Positions 25,274 through 46,676 of a stretch of 64,000 nt of DNA are shown piece by piece. Source of the stretch: Argopecten irradians. Lineage: Eukaryota > Mollusca > Bivalvia > Pectinida > Pectinidae. The stretch covers positions 26,643,351 to 26,707,350 of the forward strand of contig NC_091137.1 in assembly GCF_041381155.1 (NCBI RefSeq). The letters are read 5' to 3'. Both the position numbers and the translations under genes were made by a program. The first letter of the stretch is position 1; each line of letters opens with the position of its first letter. The notes beneath the pieces are model-generated. The model saw only the letters and a program-made list of their open reading frames with translations. It was not told where the DNA came from and did not search any database.

Positions 25274-25797
25274 TCTTTAAAGCAAGTAATATACGTCGTG
25301 AAATTTAATAAACTTTACAATGGTGTTTCGTTTGACTCGATAAGACAAGTATTTGTTAAGAAAAAACGGTTTTTATTCCCGGTTCAATAGGCGTCTCGCG
25401 TGGTGTTTAGTAATGTAAAGAAACAGTCACGAATCCTTCTCACTTATAAATCCTTGGTTCTCCATCCATGCATGTATTCTGCAAATAATTATTTGTGAGG
25501 AAAAGGCTTTAAAAGTTGTGAAAAACTTGTGCCTAATCCTCGTTGTGGAATTTTGAAAAAAAAATATCAGAGATATAGATTACTATAAATATCTGAAAAT
25601 ATTTACTCAAGGATTTATAAGTGAGAAGGATTCGTGTCTGTCTCTTTTATACACTACTAAACACCACGCGAGGACGCTTATGAACCGGGAAAATAAAAAC
25701 CGTTTTTCTCAACAAATTACTTGTCTTATCGAGTCAAACGAAAACACCAATGTAAAGTAAATGAAATTACACAACGTTTATAAACTTGCTTTAAAGT
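25274..25797. mobile_element. Foldback element with about 180-bp inverted arms
   Basis: The left arm (25274-25456) and right arm (25609-25797) are reverse complements with scattered mismatches. They share CTTTAAAGCAAGT at the tips, GTTTGACTCGATAAGACAAG in the middle and CACTTATAAATCCTTGG next to the loop. The loop is about 150 bp. No ORF is present. It is a non-autonomous foldback DNA element or an inverted duplication. Confidence 0.7.
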
Positions 25798-26059
25798 CAA
25801 AGGCTTGAACATTACGTGCTTGAACGTTTTAGAAAACATGTTTGCCCCTCTCTCTATGATTATGAATTACATTAAATTATATTTAATATTGGTATTTACA
25901 CTTATAAATCCTTGGTTCTCCATCCATGCATGTATCTGCAAATAATTATTTGTGAGGAAAAGGCTTTAAAAGTTGTGAAAACTTGTGCCTAATCCTCGTT
26001 GTGGAATTTTGAAAAAAATATCAGAGATATAGATTACTAAATATCTGAAAATATTTACT

Positions 26060-26200
26060 ATACGGCGGATTTGCCTTATATGGCATATATGGCGATCGCA
26101 CATCTCCGGCTCTTTCCGTTACCGGAACCACGTGTCCCGTCAACACACAAGGTCATGGTGCAAAGTTCAAACTGAAAGGTTATAAGCTTGTTGAGGAAAC
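26060..26200 (+). promoter_or_regulatory. ALAD upstream region with a possible 6-residue uORF
   Basis: About 140 bp of unique sequence separates the duplication from the ALAD start. It contains an ETS-like ACCGGAA at about 26121-26127 and a short upstream ORF, ATG at 26155 to TGA at 26175 (MVQSSN), which ends 25 nt before the ALAD ATG. If the transcript starts upstream of 26155 this uORF would tune translation. The transcription start is not visible, so this is inference. Confidence 0.4.
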
Positions 26201-37248
<11,048 letters not shown>

Positions 37249-37509
37249 TGTGATATGTATGGATGAACAGAGTTTAAAATTGTTTATTCTTATCAAAATA
37301 TTGTGATTATTTTTGCATTTTCCATGCACATGATTTTTTTGTTAAAAGAGTTGATACTTATTTATTTACTTGACCAATGAATACATTTAAAGTATACATA
37401 TATTATGTATAAAATGTACAAGTATTTATACCCTCTACTTGTACAAATTACAAATGAATTTTTCATATCGATTGACTGTATTGAAAGAAAGTCCCTTTAA
37501 TATATTTAA

Positions 37510-37711
37510 AATAAAAAGAAAATGTAAATGTATTACATAGTTGTTTTACTGGTGGAATTTGTAAGATTTTTATCCGTAATATTACTACCCAATTCTTTAG
37601 GAAAGTGGATTATTTCAGGAATCTGGGCACTGTGCAGCTGATTGTTGTGATGTTCTGTTTTAAGGTCCTTTAACTATTAAATGTACATATATAGATATTA
37701 CATTTAATAAA
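37510..37711 (+). promoter_or_regulatory. Candidate ALAD poly(A) signals
   Basis: AATAAA occurs at 37510-37515 and 37706-37711, 262 and 458 bp after the stop codon. The second is followed by a CU/U-rich stretch (ctgcctctttc). Either would give a short 3' UTR. Use is inferred from position only. Confidence 0.45.
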
Positions 37712-39349
37712 CTGCCTCTTTCAAAGTTAATACCTCAAATTTTTACTTTGGTATTTAATTATGATTATCATTGTTTTACTAAGTTTGTTACTCCTGTTAA
37801 GATTTTTTAGATGAATTTGAAATTGCTGTTTAATTTACCATTTTGTCCAGACATTAAATGACTTGACTTCCAAATATGTACAATAATAAATAGGATGTGC
37901 CATACATGCAAGAAGATTCAAGAAATATCAAAAAGAGACCAAATATAATCATTCATAGTAATACCAGTTCATGTACATGTGCATGCACCATATTATAACA
38001 ATGATAGCATATATACATGTTAATACATTATCTGCTTCATGAAAAACATGGGTTTGATGGGAATCTGAAAATGCATGTTGTTGAATTGTGTATTATTTTG
38101 AATCAGTATCATTTTCTTCATGTTTTGATTAATTGAATATATCTTTTAGTCATAATTATAAGGAATAAAGTGTTAAATTATCCTTTAAACTTTGAAGTGC
38201 TAGAATGGTGTCGGCGTAGAAGGGACATTGATCATTGCTCCCATCATTCAGCCCATGACGTGTTTTAGACATACATGTGCTTTTAATCCATATATTTTAG
38301 CAATGCAATCAGTATACCCTGGTAGTTTGCTGTCAGTAATAAGAGTAATTGATTTTTCACTTATTCATCATTTATTTTATTTCTTGTGTTTACCAGCAGT
38401 TAAAAGTTGTACTTGTTATTCCTATTTTTCATTTGATTTCTATTATTACCAGTGCACCAAAAGGTTTCCACTCATAAAGTATTTGTTAGAGCTTCAATAA
38501 GGGGACAAGCTGGCGGACGTTGGCTACAGTCAGTATCAAAATGAATTTATTGTGTTCCATTCCTCAAAAATGGTTAGTAATTTTTAACAATACATGTATA
38601 TAATGTTGACAGTCAAGGAGAGTCAAGCTGTGGCATCTTCAGACTTCCATCCATGACAAACACATTTGAACTTATTTAGAAGAATGGATGTTCCTGTTTT
38701 CATTAAGATGTGAAACTTGCTTTAATAATAAAGTTATTTAATAAGTTCAAAATGTGTGTGTGTGTTTAACGTAAAAGGTTGGGTCACTGTAGTGCCTTAA
38801 AGACTACATAAGAGTATCCATTAAGCAGAAAGTCCTAGAAATGTGCCTAAATCGATATTTAATTTCATCTATTTGATTTACTTTTACATTTTAATATACA
38901 TGTATGTATTTTATTGAGTTGAGAGCATTACATATATTTAATTTGCATCAAGTAATGTTACATGTAGCAATAATAAACAAAATGTAATCAATGTTAATCC
39001 AGGTATTTAGCTTAGAAAGATAGTAATATCAGGTACAATTTGTGAAATAGGGTATATTATACTGTAACAATGCAATAAATGCTTTTAGTTGAAGAATCAT
39101 ATTACAGTGTGTATATCATGTGTAGCTTAAGCTTAAGTTAACTGCCTTTTGCACTAGCTATATACATGCTTAAGGCATAAATGTGTAGTACATTGTTGGT
39201 ATTTTTGGCTTCAAATGGTTCATTTAAAAGTACTTTTCTATTAATCCTTTACTCTTTTTCTTGTCTTTCTCTACTTAATTTTGCGAAGAGAAAACTATTG
39301 TTTTGTAAAAATCTTACTAATCATATTTATTTAATAGTATAAATTGATA

Positions 39350-39610
39350 ACTTGTTCAGAGAGTTTTAATGTTCAGTGATCAAGTTGTATTTTCAGTGAT
39401 TGAGTGTTGTTATGTTAAAAGATTGAACATTTATATATACTCGGTATTTGTAGTGTTCAGTGAATAAGTGTTATTTTGTTCATTATAACAAGTGATCCAT
39501 AGGTATGTTCAGTGGTTGAGCATTTAGTGTTCAGTGATCAAGTGTTAAGTTTATTAGTGATTGAGTATAAAAGTTCATCAATGAAGTGTTATTGTTCAGT
39601 GATCGAATGT
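39350..39610. repeat. Degenerate 'gttcagtgatcaagtgtta' repeat
   Basis: At least eight loosely spaced copies of a motif near GTTCAGTGATCAAGTGTTA, with variable spacing of 20-60 bp. It is an old, decaying tandem array in the ALAD-PGLS intergenic region. Confidence 0.6.
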
Positions 39611-42254
39611 TGATGTTCAGAGATAATTAATTGATTGAAATATTTATAGATATCTCTAATACTGATATAGAAAGATAACTACTAATGAGTGATATATGTA
39701 AGTGTATGTTAAATGTGCTAATAGTGCTTGGTTGAAGTGTGTACACATGTACATTATTCTGGGTCATAAAGGGACATACCAAGTCCCTGTGTTACTATCA
39801 TAACATGAGAGTATATTATTAAATCGGCCAAGTTATTATGCTGTTGTACTGGTAGGTTAGACAATATTTTTCAGAAGTTTCATGTCATGTTGAAATGTGA
39901 CTGGAGTTATGGTCCTCAAGACCTCTGGTCTATAGAATATTAAAAAAGAAAATCTTTAAAAATTTGTTTAATTATTTTTGTCTTTACTACATGACTAATT
40001 TGAAACTAGAGGGAGATAATCTAGTGAAGAAGTTAGCGAGTAAGTCTTAGACAAAAACTTCAATGTAGGGTCTGGTGGCCATGCAGTCTACTCTCAAGAC
40101 TATACAGGCATACACGATTTATATGACTCATCAATATCTGATGACAAAATCAACATTCATAGACTGGTGTCTGGTCTTGGGACCATGCATTGAAACTCGT
40201 GCTGTTTTAATTGATTTATGTACGAATATGCCAAGACATGAATTCACAAAACCGATCTATAACTTCATTAATGGTATCATTGTAATGTGAAAATGTGTAA
40301 TTATTAAATGAACACACAATCTGTAATTATTTAAGTTGTAAATCAATTGTTTATGTAGAGTTGATCTTTATGGAATATTTAATTCCAGGAGTAAATAAAA
40401 TTTGTTGATTTGTAAAAATATGATGCATTTTGTTATTCATTTAGACATAAAAATACAGCTGCATTAACTTTAATTGAAATACTTTCAAACCTCGTTTACC
40501 CAAAGCAAGCAGGAACTTGATCATTCATTCGAGTATTTATACCTACCAGTTACTGTAGACTAACTTATTTTCCTGGTGACTTAGTAATTATCATTACATG
40601 TACCTGAAATTCATGTTGTTTTCTCTGAAAATTATGGCATTACAAAAACATGATGTCATAATCAATACCTACATATGTAGGGTAAACAACACTGTGGTAT
40701 GCAAATACAGAATAGACGTGTCTCTCAAAAGGAAAAAAAATAATTAAGACATTGTCATTTAGGCCAGACTTTTATTATAAACATAAAATAAATAGCATCA
40801 AAACGTTTAAAACATTTTAGCACTTGTTTTAAAAGAAACATTAACAGATGTGACAGTTGATTACATCTATATAATCATACTATGTTTTAGTGCTGTATAA
40901 AATGTGCTTAATAAAACCATGCAAGATAGCCTTGATACAGCCAATAATGTGTTGATCATTGTACATTAAGTTTACAAAAAAATGTACAAGTTTCATAATT
41001 GTTAAACAATGTATCACTTATAATACTTGTTTTATTGAATAAAATTGGTTTATAGCAATATTGATCGATATCATTAACAATAAAAAAAATTTGACTCTCA
41101 CAAGTAAGTCAAAACATATTTAATATTCGGAATGGCATAGTATAAATAATCCGACGTTCTTGATGTATAGCCTTATAATTACCTGGAATAAATTATACAC
41201 ATCAATGATGATAAAGGCTCACACACTCAAATTCACTTCACTTAATTCATCAACTTCAGCAAATGCAATAAGTTCAATAACAATTATAAAGAAAATATTG
41301 ATTTAGCAATTGATGACATATAATATACAAAGTACCTACACACCTCAAATCCATTCTTATTTTGAAAGCTACCAATGAAACCTTCTGATGGGATAAACGA
41401 AAAAAATACAGTAACTACTCAGATATACAAAGTTTACTATGTTCAGAACCTCTCTTTTGTCCATGTTTACACAGAAATAAGTGGTACACCTAATTTTTCA
41501 CTATTTCTACTCCTGGTTAAACACATACCCCGGTACCTATATATATATATAAAATCTTATACTTCAATAAATAATACTCCTCTGTTTATAAATGATTTCT
41601 AGAAATATCAACCTAATATTATTTTCAACCATCTCCAAATGAATTATGTTAGCGATACCTTAATATCATTCCGATTCATACAAATTTAATGTGCGATTTA
41701 GTATCAAATGATACAAATATTTAAAAGAAAGCATCATACAACCACCTTACACCAAACCAAATTGAAATGCCTTTTTAAAATCAAAACATAACAGGAGATT
41801 GAATGGACTGAATAAAAGAGTTATGTAGACTATATTTGATCAGTTGAATCATGCTGATGGCAGAATAACCAAAACTGTAGCCCAATTTCTGATTTTTACT
41901 TAGTTTGTAACTAAGGTGTTGGATAAATAAGAGACAATTTTACACATTTAACATTTTTATATGTCATAGAGACAAATACATGTATCCTTCACAATTCAAG
42001 GTACAATTTGTATAATAATCATGAGCAATCCTAACATGTTTGAATACATATAAACTTGAACCTACCGGGCTGACAAAGTTGTAGGACTTTGTTGTCCTAT
42101 TCGCCTTGACCGAGTAGTCACACTTTGCTGTTTGTTAGTCTATGATGGGATTATAACAGTAGTCAGAGTTTGTTAGAATGTCTACATGCATATCAGTTCG
42201 CTATAATCAGAGCTTGTTACACAGAGTTGTGGAACTTTGTAGATGGCCCTGTAG

Positions 42255-45200
42255 TCATGGTGCCTTGAGATTGGCTGCTGCTGCCTGATCTAAGTACCAG
42301 ATCACCTTACCATCAGTCGGTCGTACACGGGCTGCAGGGAGGGGATCCTGTTGGTCTCCCTCCAACACTTTCTGTTAAACAGAAATTAAATTGATAATTA
42401 TAATGAATCAATACAACATATTCCAATGTTCTGTTGAACTTAGATAATATGAAATATCTGCTATTCATACTCAAGACTGTGAACTTAGATGATATGAAAT
42501 ATCTGCTATTCATACTCAAGACTGTGAACTTAGATGATATGAAATATCTGCTATTCATACTCAAGACTGTATTATGTAAAGCAGTTAGTTTCTATTTTGT
42601 GCAAATAACAGAAATAATTATGATATCGTATACAACAAGAGGACAACTGTGAAACTTATTGTTCACTGCATGCATGGATTTACCAAGTGAAAAAATTCTG
42701 AAACAAACCAGAATACAGTTATGGTATTACTGTTTAATTAAATCAACCTCTTGTAGTTTCACCTCTAGGAGACAATTAAGCTTGAGAGACATAACTGACT
42801 TCGTCAGATTGGAGATAACACCTCATTTTACAATTCCAGCGTTCATGATATTTCCACAACAAGTAAGGGCGGAACAGAAAATGTGAATATTCCAGAGAAC
42901 AAACCTGAACCATTTCAGCCTTTCCCCCTCCACAGGAGGCGAACACAGCACAGGCACAGTTATTGATGATAGGGTAGGTCATGGTGACACGACAGGGGGG
43001 TGGTTTAGGGGAATCCTTTATAGCAGCTATTATCTTAGAAGTTTCCTGGAAAGCAATTAAACAAGACATCATCATCGGTTTTTTTTATACTAGATCAAAT
43101 TATGAATGTTCAAAATACCAAGTGAAAAATTCATTTCAATACTCATTACTAATATATAAAATGTGTTCCTTGTTAAATTGTCAATTCACTCAGGTTAATT
43201 CTTTTTCATAACCAAGAAGCAAACTATGGCATCAATGTATTGTTCTACATTTCTTATGAAATATATAACACAAAATATTGACAAATTCCACATCAATGTT
43301 TAGTATTTTAATTGATACCGTTGTAATTACAAATCATTGATCAATACGATTAAGCAGGTACAATATGTACTCATACTCATACCCGAGCCAAAGTCACGAA
43401 CGTTAAACAAATGAACTACATAACCACTAAGGAGGTGATGAAATAATTTTGAGGCAAGATAATTCACCTAATAAGGTAAACACACTACTGTCAGAGCGAT
43501 TTGAGCAGTTCTAGACAAAAGTTGCATTACTCTACGAGCAAGGGAAAGGGTTCGGCATATAAGATGTTCGACCACAATGTGTAATGGCGGATAGCGAGCG
43601 AGTTTGAACATTTCACCACCATGGGCTTTTCTGGCATATCACAGTAAAACCGACTCATCTAATTTCCATTAGAACAGGGGTTTTCCGATATTTTAATGTT
43701 CTCTTAGACTGAATTGTCCCTTTAAATTGTCATTACATTAAAAAAAAAAATCTGCAGAAAGAAATTATTATTATACTTCATCTTCAACATTCACATACCT
43801 GAAGTAAGGCGTGTCCAGGGAACAGGGAACACGTGTGACCATCAGGTCCCATCCCTAATAACAGCATGTCAAACCTTGGAATTCCATCACCTGGAAACAC
43901 CGTTCGGATCTTCCTCAGATAGTCCTCTGCTGCATCCTCAACTACAATGTACAGAAGTATTACATCAAAATCACAGGTCTTACATAGAAACACATTGTTT
44001 ACAGAACTTTGTTATTGTCCTGTCACAGTAGCCCTGAATAAAATAAGGAAAATGTTGTTTAAGCATGTGAATAAGAAAATGTCACTGAGTTATGTCCCCT
44101 GTCATTTAATGAAGCCTGCATTATTGCAAATTTTGATGTCCTATAATATCATTTAAAATAACAGGAAAAATGTTTTAGTTTACAAGTTTTCTGATTAACC
44201 ATCTTGTTGAAAAATGTTATTAAAAATAATAGATGGTCTCAAACAAGTTGGAGGATTAGTTGCATACATGTACAACGACAATAAACATTTTTGTTTCATG
44301 TAAGTAAACATTTTTGTTTCATGTAAGTAAATATTGATATTTACCAGTGATATCTGGATTGATGGGAAATATGTTATTTTCGTCCATGCCAACTTTCTTG
44401 ACCAGGCCAGTCAGGTAGATCTGATAGGTACATTCTGGGTCAGTAAATGGTACATGTCGCTCATCACAGAAAAATATCCTCCATTTAGACCAATCAGTTT
44501 CTTTTCCTGGCAACCCATTACATAAAAACTTGGCCAAACTCCCACCTGTTAAAAAAAAATAAGGAATTTATTCATTTCAACAGTAAACGTCTTTGATCCT
44601 TTACATTAATAGGATATTTTGATCTATTACAATGCAGAAATACAGTGGAACTCAGGTACATTGAAGTCCTCAGGGAATGGAAAATTATCCAGATTACAAC
44701 ATATAACCAAGAAGAAAAACAATTGATATGTGTGAACAGGAATAATAATAAATTTCCAATCAACCAATAGTTCAATATAACCAATTTCAAATTAAGTTGG
44801 TTCCATTTATATACTGCTGTTCAATATATATGTCATTACTGAGTAACAAAAAAGCCATGCACAAATGGTATTGTTCCTCAAAAATGACATATTAGAGCTT
44901 AATTATGTTATTTAACACCAAAAGTTACCAATTACCATGTTAAGAATTAATTAAAATATTACAATACCAGTACTTTTATGCCCTAGTTATGCAGTTACAC
45001 TTCAGGCCAACAGAGTTTCAATTTCATGGTTACTTTTAATGTTTTGAGTGACCTCACTTGAAATCAATTTATAATGTATCAAGTTTTAATTGTAAATAAT
45101 GTAAATAGTGATAGAAATAGCTTGGTGCTAGAGGAATTTCCCTCTAGCTAAGTCAGTAGAGAGGCAGGTCAGTAAGTCCGGGGTCACTGGTTCAAATCCG

Positions 45201-46459
45201 GCTGGGGGCATACTAATCTTGCCCTATTACAATATTTTTGAGTTATCCCCCTTTTTTGTTTTGAAATGGCCATTTGTATTAGACAAAATGGTTGTTTATT
45301 GCACAAAACTGTTTGCTAATGGCCTGAGGAAACAGATCATCTGGTTGGTCCCAACACCTCGGGAAAAGAGTTTTGACTAATGACTGATAACTTAAAGGCA
45401 TGAAACAACAGTTTTGATACCTGAAACGCATTCTTAAACTTAAAATTAAAGTTTCTAGTGAGAAGACCTTTGTCAAAAGGATATTTGGGTCAGACGCATC
45501 TGTCTTTATATTATGCCATCAACAATTAATTATGACGTCAACAATTAAGCGCCCACAAAAGTTTAAACAGTCGAACTATTTCTTTGGATTTGTATGTTTA
45601 CAATGGTTTTCAGGCAATTTGACATGAAAATAGTCAAAATTACTTTATTTACATAGAGTCAGGTAACAACTACAATTATTTACTTGCATAGATATTTCAG
45701 AAATCCTACTATTTTCTACAGATTTTTTTTCAAATTTCAGTTTTCTAATGAATTTTAAAAAAACAACTAACTTTCAAAATAGCATGATGAAGTTTGTTTT
45801 GATTGCCTGTTTGTTCTGAGGGTACCCTTAGGCAAATATTTATACCTTAAATATCATAAGTGCGTTTTCACTTTAAAAGTTGTCCTGTATGATGTCTACT
45901 TTATGTAATCATAAATGTCTTGTATGCAAATGCCCCGTGCGGAACCTTGATTGGTTTAATAAACATTATCTTTTGTCTATAACATTTATTTTTTTATTTA
46001 CATTTTTGGTGGTAGACTTTACCTTAATGTTTTATACATTGTACATGCAAAATTAAGAGCATGCAGTTTACTGATGATTTTATGTCACATATACAAAGGA
46101 AATCAAATCATTTAAGTACTATATATCATGTCAGGCAACTAATGCATTGAAATATTACAACTTAAAAAAATCATCTAATCGGGAAATATATAAATTCTAA
46201 TTTTTGTAGTACAAGGGAAATAACTCCTTCTTTAGATACGCGAAGGGAAGTAACTCTTCTATTCTTAGAAAACATTTCACTGTATTTGGACCAGAGATAA
46301 ATTCCTTTATCGCCCTGTTAAATTTAACGTACCAGAAAATCCTACAGTAAATTGTCCACGTTCCTCGATTGCTTTGTTAGCTGTTTGTACAACAAACTCG
46401 CACAGTTTTGCTGCAACTTCCGTGTCTGACGCTTCCACTACCGTCATGGGCGCAGCCAT
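42255..46459 (-). CDS. PGLS: 6-phosphogluconolactonase (5 exons, 242 aa)
   Basis: Exons on the minus strand: 46333-46459, 44345-44545, 43799-43941, 42905-43045 and 42255-42371 (729 nt), all GT-AG with consistent phases. The enzyme hydrolyses 6-phosphogluconolactone to 6-phosphogluconate, the second step of the oxidative pentose phosphate pathway, in the cytosol. Family landmarks in order: VGFSGGSL (39-46) phosphate-binding loop, [10 protein letters not shown] (67-76), the [12 protein letters not shown] segment (110-121), [18 protein letters not shown] (136-153) with the active-site His145, and [17 protein letters not shown] beyond it. It is a little shorter than human PGLS (258 aa), mainly at the N-terminus. 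The start [12 protein letters not shown] is the first ATG after the shared promoter. No defect is seen. Confidence 0.97.
42433..42567. repeat. Three-copy 45-bp tandem repeat in PGLS intron 4
   Basis: Three units of 45 bp beginning TGAACTTAGATGATATGAAA are nearly identical; the first has 'ataa' for 'atga'. 45 bp is 15 codons, which explains the open frames on both strands. Recent expansion. Confidence 0.92.
45118..45215 (+). mobile_element. tRNA-like sequence, probably a SINE head or tRNA pseudogene
   Basis: The segment contains an A-box-like TAGCTAAGTCAGTAGAG near 45145 and a B-box GGTTCAAATCC near 45188-45198, with CTGG/CCGG able to pair as a T-arm. The acceptor ends do not pair well, so I do not call a working tRNA. 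It lies in PGLS intron 1. Confidence 0.5.
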
Positions 46460-46676
46460 TTTGACTTTGTAAAGCTACTGTATAGGAAAAAACACTTTGA
46501 ATTTTTTAATTGATAATTATCGATATTTATGCTATTTCCTGAATCACGTTTAATTATAATCATTTTTGGTGATCAAATCAATAAAATGATACTCAGTAAC
46601 GAGAAACAGTGAATATTTTTGATGTTTTCTTTTACTTCTGTTTACAGGCTTGCACGCCATTTCCGCTTAGTCCACC
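46460..46676. promoter_or_regulatory. Shared bidirectional promoter of PGLS and CDC73
   Basis: Only 217 bp separate the two start codons, which face away from each other, so both transcripts must start here or within each other's first exons. The middle is AT-rich. Both starts sit in YY1-like ATGGC contexts: AAAATGGCTGCG for PGLS and CCACCATGGCGG for CDC73, the latter also an ideal Kozak. A pyrimidine tract ending TTTACAG at about 46642-46648 resembles a splice acceptor just before CDC73. Confidence 0.75.

Larger units (their letters stand above)
24900..26059. repeat. Composite duplication: identical 104-bp repeat and a near-identical 160-bp repeat
   Basis: Bases 24900-25003 and 25797-25900 are identical by eye over 104 bp. 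Bases 25443-25606 recur at 25901-26059 with only short indels (ttct/tct, A-run lengths, one missing 'at') and no substitution that I could see. In the first arrangement the blocks are 440 bp apart. In the second they are joined directly, just upstream of ALAD. This is either a very recent rearrangement or an unmerged allele or assembly duplicate. Confidence 0.8.
37249..42254. other. Convergent intergenic region between ALAD and PGLS
   Basis: About 5 kb holding both 3' UTRs. No coding exon was found. A degenerate repeat around 'gttcagtgatcaagtgtta' runs through 39350-39610. ORFs such as 38228-38500 and 40075-40290 have no recognisable content. Confidence 0.5.

Noticed and set aside
24900-26059. 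Calling the duplication a functional promoter duplication of ALAD
   Set aside because: Indel-only differences make an assembly or haplotype artefact at least as likely, so I reported it as a question.
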